A stretch of 5,725 nt of DNA from Candidatus Bathyarchaeota archaeon (lineage in GTDB: Archaea > Thermoproteota > Bathyarchaeia > Bathyarchaeales > Bathyarchaeaceae), in assembly GCA_020346825.1 (NCBI GenBank), contig CP070791.1, positions 1,192,250 to 1,197,974 on the forward strand, in the 5' to 3' direction. Both the position numbers and the translations under genes were made by a program. Numbering within the stretch: the stretch's first letter is position 1; the number at the start of each line of letters is the position of its first letter. A model generated the notes under the pieces. It was not told where the DNA came from. It saw only the letters and a program-made list of their open reading frames with translations, and searched no databases. Shown here piece by piece: positions 5,359 through 5,725 of the stretch.

Positions 5359-5426
5359 TTAATTCTTTGTACCACAGCAACTTCAATGTTTCAGCTAGTG
5401 CATCGCACGCTCGTGAATGTGTACAC

Positions 5427-5725
5427 CTAATGGTAGTGTGAGTTGCCGAGATATTTCATATATCCTTCAACGCATCCTTGCTTTATTTGCTCTGCCAATT
5501 GACCAATCTTCGGCAATGTCTCTTCAGGTTTATCCAGATTCTTCTCGTAAATCTCCGCGTACGCACTTCCAGCTATGACGCCATCCGCTCCAGCTGAAAC
5601 CACTGCCGCTGCGTGTTCTCTCTTTGAGATGCCAAAGCCAGCCAACGCGGGCAGATCCGTATATTTTCTGACTCTGCTGACCAGCTTCAAGGTGGAATCT
5701 ATTAAACTTTCTCTTGTTCCTGTCA
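5427..5725 (-). CDS. trpA: Tryptophan synthase alpha subunit, C-terminal part (5' end outside window)
   Basis: The visible 98 codons are the C-terminal third or so of TrpA (usual length about 250-270), which cleaves indole-3-glycerol phosphate to indole and glyceraldehyde 3-phosphate and passes indole to TrpB. The frame stays open to the right edge and begins TGTRESL, the end of the mobile loop 6 (VTGxRE), which closes over the substrate. RVRKYTDLPALAGFGIS follows, whose GFGIS binds the substrate phosphate, then GADGVIAGSAYAEIY, the second phosphate-binding glycine/serine (GSA). It ends normally after a helical tail rich in K and E (IGQLAEQIKQGCVEGYMKYL). A TTG at 5690 lies in frame but inside the conserved domain, so it is not the real start. 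As trpA often closes archaeal and bacterial trp operons, the other trp genes are expected just right of the window. The cyclotransferase gene follows on the same strand. Confidence 0.94.
   Translation of the reverse strand, partial: TGTRESLIDSTLKLVSRVRKYTDLPALAGFGISKREHAAAVVSAGADGVIAGSAYAEIYEKNLDKPEETLPKIGQLAEQIKQGCVEGYMKYLGNSHYH

Noticed and set aside
5348..5426. Small hairpin GTGC-ATC-GCAC (5398-5408) and palindrome GTGTACAC (5419-5426) between trpA and the cyclotransferase as a terminator.
   Set aside because: Stems are very short and no T tract follows on the minus strand, so there is no good case that transcription stops here.

Overview
The window looks like an ordinary chromosomal stretch of an uncultured archaeon, most likely a Thermoproteota (TACK) lineage such as Bathyarchaeia. 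That placement is inference from gene content and promoter style, not from a marker gene. The supporting signs are a TATA box 26-27 bases upstream of an ATG with no ribosome binding site (a leaderless archaeal gene), a coenzyme-F420-type oxidoreductase, a free-standing pyruvate-kinase C-terminal-domain protein of the archaeal type, an archaeal-style winged-helix regulator, and moderate AT-richness with several TTG/GTG starts.

Layout, left to right: (1) about 200 bases of AT-rich leader with two candidate TATA boxes; (2) a plus-strand ArsR-like winged-helix regulator; (3) converging on it across a 24-base gap that is almost all hairpin, a minus-strand F420-dependent luciferase-like (Rv1855c-type) oxidoreductase with its own leaderless promoter; (4) a minus-strand pyruvate kinase alpha/beta-domain protein; (5) a divergent control region of about 290 bases with an operator-like dyad (TCAATAG-N7-CTATTGA) and a perfect 12-bp palindrome; (6) a plus-strand DUF885 putative metallopeptidase; (7) converging on it, a minus-strand membrane-anchored glutaminyl-peptide cyclotransferase; (8) the 3' third of trpA (tryptophan synthase alpha), also minus strand and running off the right edge.

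The genes do not form one pathway. TrpA belongs to tryptophan synthesis and lies upstream of the cyclotransferase on the same strand, 79 bases apart, so the two could share a transcript. The cyclotransferase (surface, N-terminal Gln to pyroglutamate) and the DUF885 protein (probably cytosolic peptidase) both touch peptide metabolism but converge, so they are not one operon. The regulator is transcribed alone and its target cannot be read from the sequence.

I found no mobile element, CRISPR array, RNA gene or clearly new multi-gene system. The most interesting leftovers are regulatory: the dyad upstream of the pyruvate-kinase-like gene with a third half-site upstream of the oxidoreductase, an inverted repeat lying exactly over a TATA box ahead of the regulator, and GCGCGC blocks confined to gaps between genes.
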